A DNA stretch of 32,255 nucleotides from contig PGYK01000014.1 of assembly GCA_002839605.1 (NCBI GenBank), forward strand, positions 1-32,255, read 5' to 3'. Within the stretch, counting starts at the first letter, position 1, and the number at the start of each line of letters is the position of its first letter. Both the position numbers and the translations under genes were made by a program. The notes below the pieces were generated by a model, which searched no databases, had not been told where the DNA came from, and saw only the letters and a list, made by a program, of their open reading frames with translations. This DNA is from Methanomicrobiales archaeon HGW-Methanomicrobiales-3 (GTDB lineage: Archaea > Halobacteriota > Methanomicrobia > Methanomicrobiales > Methanospirillaceae). Shown piece after piece: positions 31,568 to 32,255 of the stretch.

Positions 31568-31592
31568 ATGTAGATCCACAAAATCTGATGAC

Positions 31593-31700
31593 AAACCGAC
31601 GAAACCGCTCCTCCGTGGAGCAGGTGTCGGTTTCGAGGGAAAAACAATGCAGGAAACAAGGTATAAATACCCCCACATCCTACATTGTAAGCCCGTGAAC
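31593..31700 (+). promoter_or_regulatory. rRNA promoter module 1 (hairpin, TATA, initiator)
   Basis: A two-step stem-loop (AAACCGAC 31593-31600 with GTCGGTTT 31626-31633; inner GCTCC with GGAGC) is followed 29 nt later by the TATA box GGTATAAATAC (TATA core 31662-31669) with BRE-like AAACAA before it. The likely start of transcription is about 31687-31691 in TTGTAAGCCCG. The first transcribed bases, GCCCGTGAACGCGTGAAA, recur in module 2 and form a small hairpin (CGTGAAATTTCACG). Confidence 0.8.
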
Positions 31701-31749
31701 GCGTGAAATTTCACGTCGGAGTTCGCTGATCAGGTTCGCCTGATACAGG

Positions 31750-31845
31750 GCAGGACAGCCGGTTTTCCGGTCCTGCTCTGGTGACAAACGATGCAGGCAA
31801 GAAGGTATAAATACCTCCGCGCCCTACATTGTAAGCCCGTGAACG
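31750..31845 (+). promoter_or_regulatory. rRNA promoter module 2
   Basis: The stem-loop GCAGGA (31750-31755) with TCCTGC (31771-31776), inner CCGG/CCGG around TTTT, precedes the TATA box GGTATAAATAC (core 31806-31813) by 30 nt. The likely start lies at about 31831-31835 (TTGTAAGCCCG). The sequence around TATA and initiator is nearly identical to module 1, offset by 144 nt. Confidence 0.8.
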
Positions 31846-31892
31846 CGTGAAAATCACGACGAAGATTCACACCATCAGGCATCCCTTATGAA

Positions 31893-31995
31893 GGGCCAAA
31901 CAAGCCAGGTTCCCTGGCCTTGGTCCCGATGGAAAAGACTGCATGCAACAAGGTATAAATATCCTTGAAACATACAGTAATAGCCCGTGTTCAGT
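31893..31995 (+). promoter_or_regulatory. rRNA promoter module 3
   Basis: The stem-loop GGGCCAA (31893-31899) with TTGGTCCC (31920-31927), inner GCCAGG/CCTGGC, precedes the TATA box GGTATAAATAT (core 31954-31961) by 27 nt. The initiator is less conserved (CAGTAATAGCCCG, start near 31980). It is the promoter closest to 16S rRNA, with a leader of about 175 nt. Confidence 0.8.
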
Positions 31996-32157
31996 CAAAC
32001 AACACGACGAACACACACAATCTTTCTTTGATGGAGATCCAACGATACCCGGCTTGACCGGAGTTGGTTCTGACGTTGGCATTGGCAATGCGGAAATTTG
32101 TTTAATAACCGCTCAATTCCTTAAGAACAGTTCAGTAAGTGTGCGTATATTTGAAGA

Positions 32158-32255
32158 ATTCTGGTTGATCCTGCCAGAGGCCACTGCTATCGGAGTTCGA
32201 TTAAGCCATGCGAGTCGAGAGGTGCAAGACCTCGGCATACTGCTCAGTAACACGT
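32158..32255 (+). rRNA. rrs: 16S ribosomal RNA, 5' end
   Basis: The sequence from ATTCTGGTTGATCCTGCCAG onward is the universally conserved 5' end of small-subunit rRNA, in its archaeal form. It continues with GGCCACTGCTATCGGAGTTC and AAGCCATGCGAGTCGAGAGG, typical of Methanomicrobiales. Only the first 98 nt are inside the window. The mature 5' end is placed by similarity. Confidence 0.98.

Larger units (their letters stand above)
30604..31592. other. Long GC-rich non-coding region before the rRNA promoters
   Basis: About 1 kb with no convincing gene. Three copies of a GGGGGGTCGGGCAGGGG element occur (listed separately). From 30949 to 31350 the motif ATGCGCGAT and variants recur near CTCCGG-CCCGGAA (around 31030 and 31165), suggesting degenerate repeats of about 135 nt. 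Several frames are open by virtue of composition, one preceded by AAGGAGGTG at 31084-31092, but none looks like protein. Confidence 0.5.

Noticed and set aside
32000-32157. Bulge-helix-bulge processing stem of 16S rRNA
   Set aside because: One strand probably lies here, but the partner strand is beyond the window, so it cannot be placed.

Overview
The window is chromosomal DNA of a methanogenic archaeon, most likely of the order Methanomicrobiales and probably close to Methanoregula. Three genes for coenzyme F420 synthesis (cofG, cofC, cofE), archaeal TATA boxes, mixed Shine-Dalgarno and leaderless starts, and the 5' end of an archaeal 16S rRNA gene at the right edge support this. The genus is an inference from the general look of the proteins, not from a search.

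Layout, left to right. 1-2190: an unrecognised basic protein, a two-gene unit (167-aa unknown protein plus a 39-aa membrane peptide) ending in a hairpin terminator, then a non-coding block of 25-bp iterated repeats flanked by a duplicated 40-mer. 2190-6700: a UbiA-type prenyltransferase, a GNAT acetyltransferase, a DNA methyltransferase without a visible restriction partner, and an overlapping pair of an exported helical protein and a cysteine-rich lipoprotein. 6780-11070: a UbiB/ABC1 atypical kinase facing a DNA-deoxyinosine glycosylase, a ferredoxin-thioredoxin-reductase-like protein, and a cofG-purC pair. 11190-16440: two related histidine kinases, a chain of hairpins in a 660-nt non-coding gap, a GyrI-like protein, cofC, an RNase III with an altered active-site motif, and a zinc-ribbon protein. 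16450-20680, minus strand: a universal stress protein and the unit glyA-folD-folP-cofE. 20680-21900: an AT-rich stretch with one small membrane protein. 21900-26780: a coiled-coil protein, smc and scpA in one operon. 26760-29700, minus strand: a protein fusing an anti-sigma-type ATPase to a GNAT domain, directly followed by an MFS exporter. 30100-30603: a paralogue of the 167-aa protein at the left end. 30600-32157: a long non-coding region ending in three tandem rRNA promoters, then 16S rRNA.

How the genes work together. glyA, folD and folP point to folate-type one-carbon metabolism, with purC as a nearby purine step. The cof genes supply F420, which carries hydride in methanogenesis. smc and scpA build the chromosome-condensing complex. 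The least explained items are the two 167-aa paralogues with the tiny membrane peptide, the ATPase-GNAT fusion with its transporter, the RNase III lacking an expected aspartate, the 25-bp repeat array, and the repeated hairpin-TATA-initiator modules before the rRNA operon.
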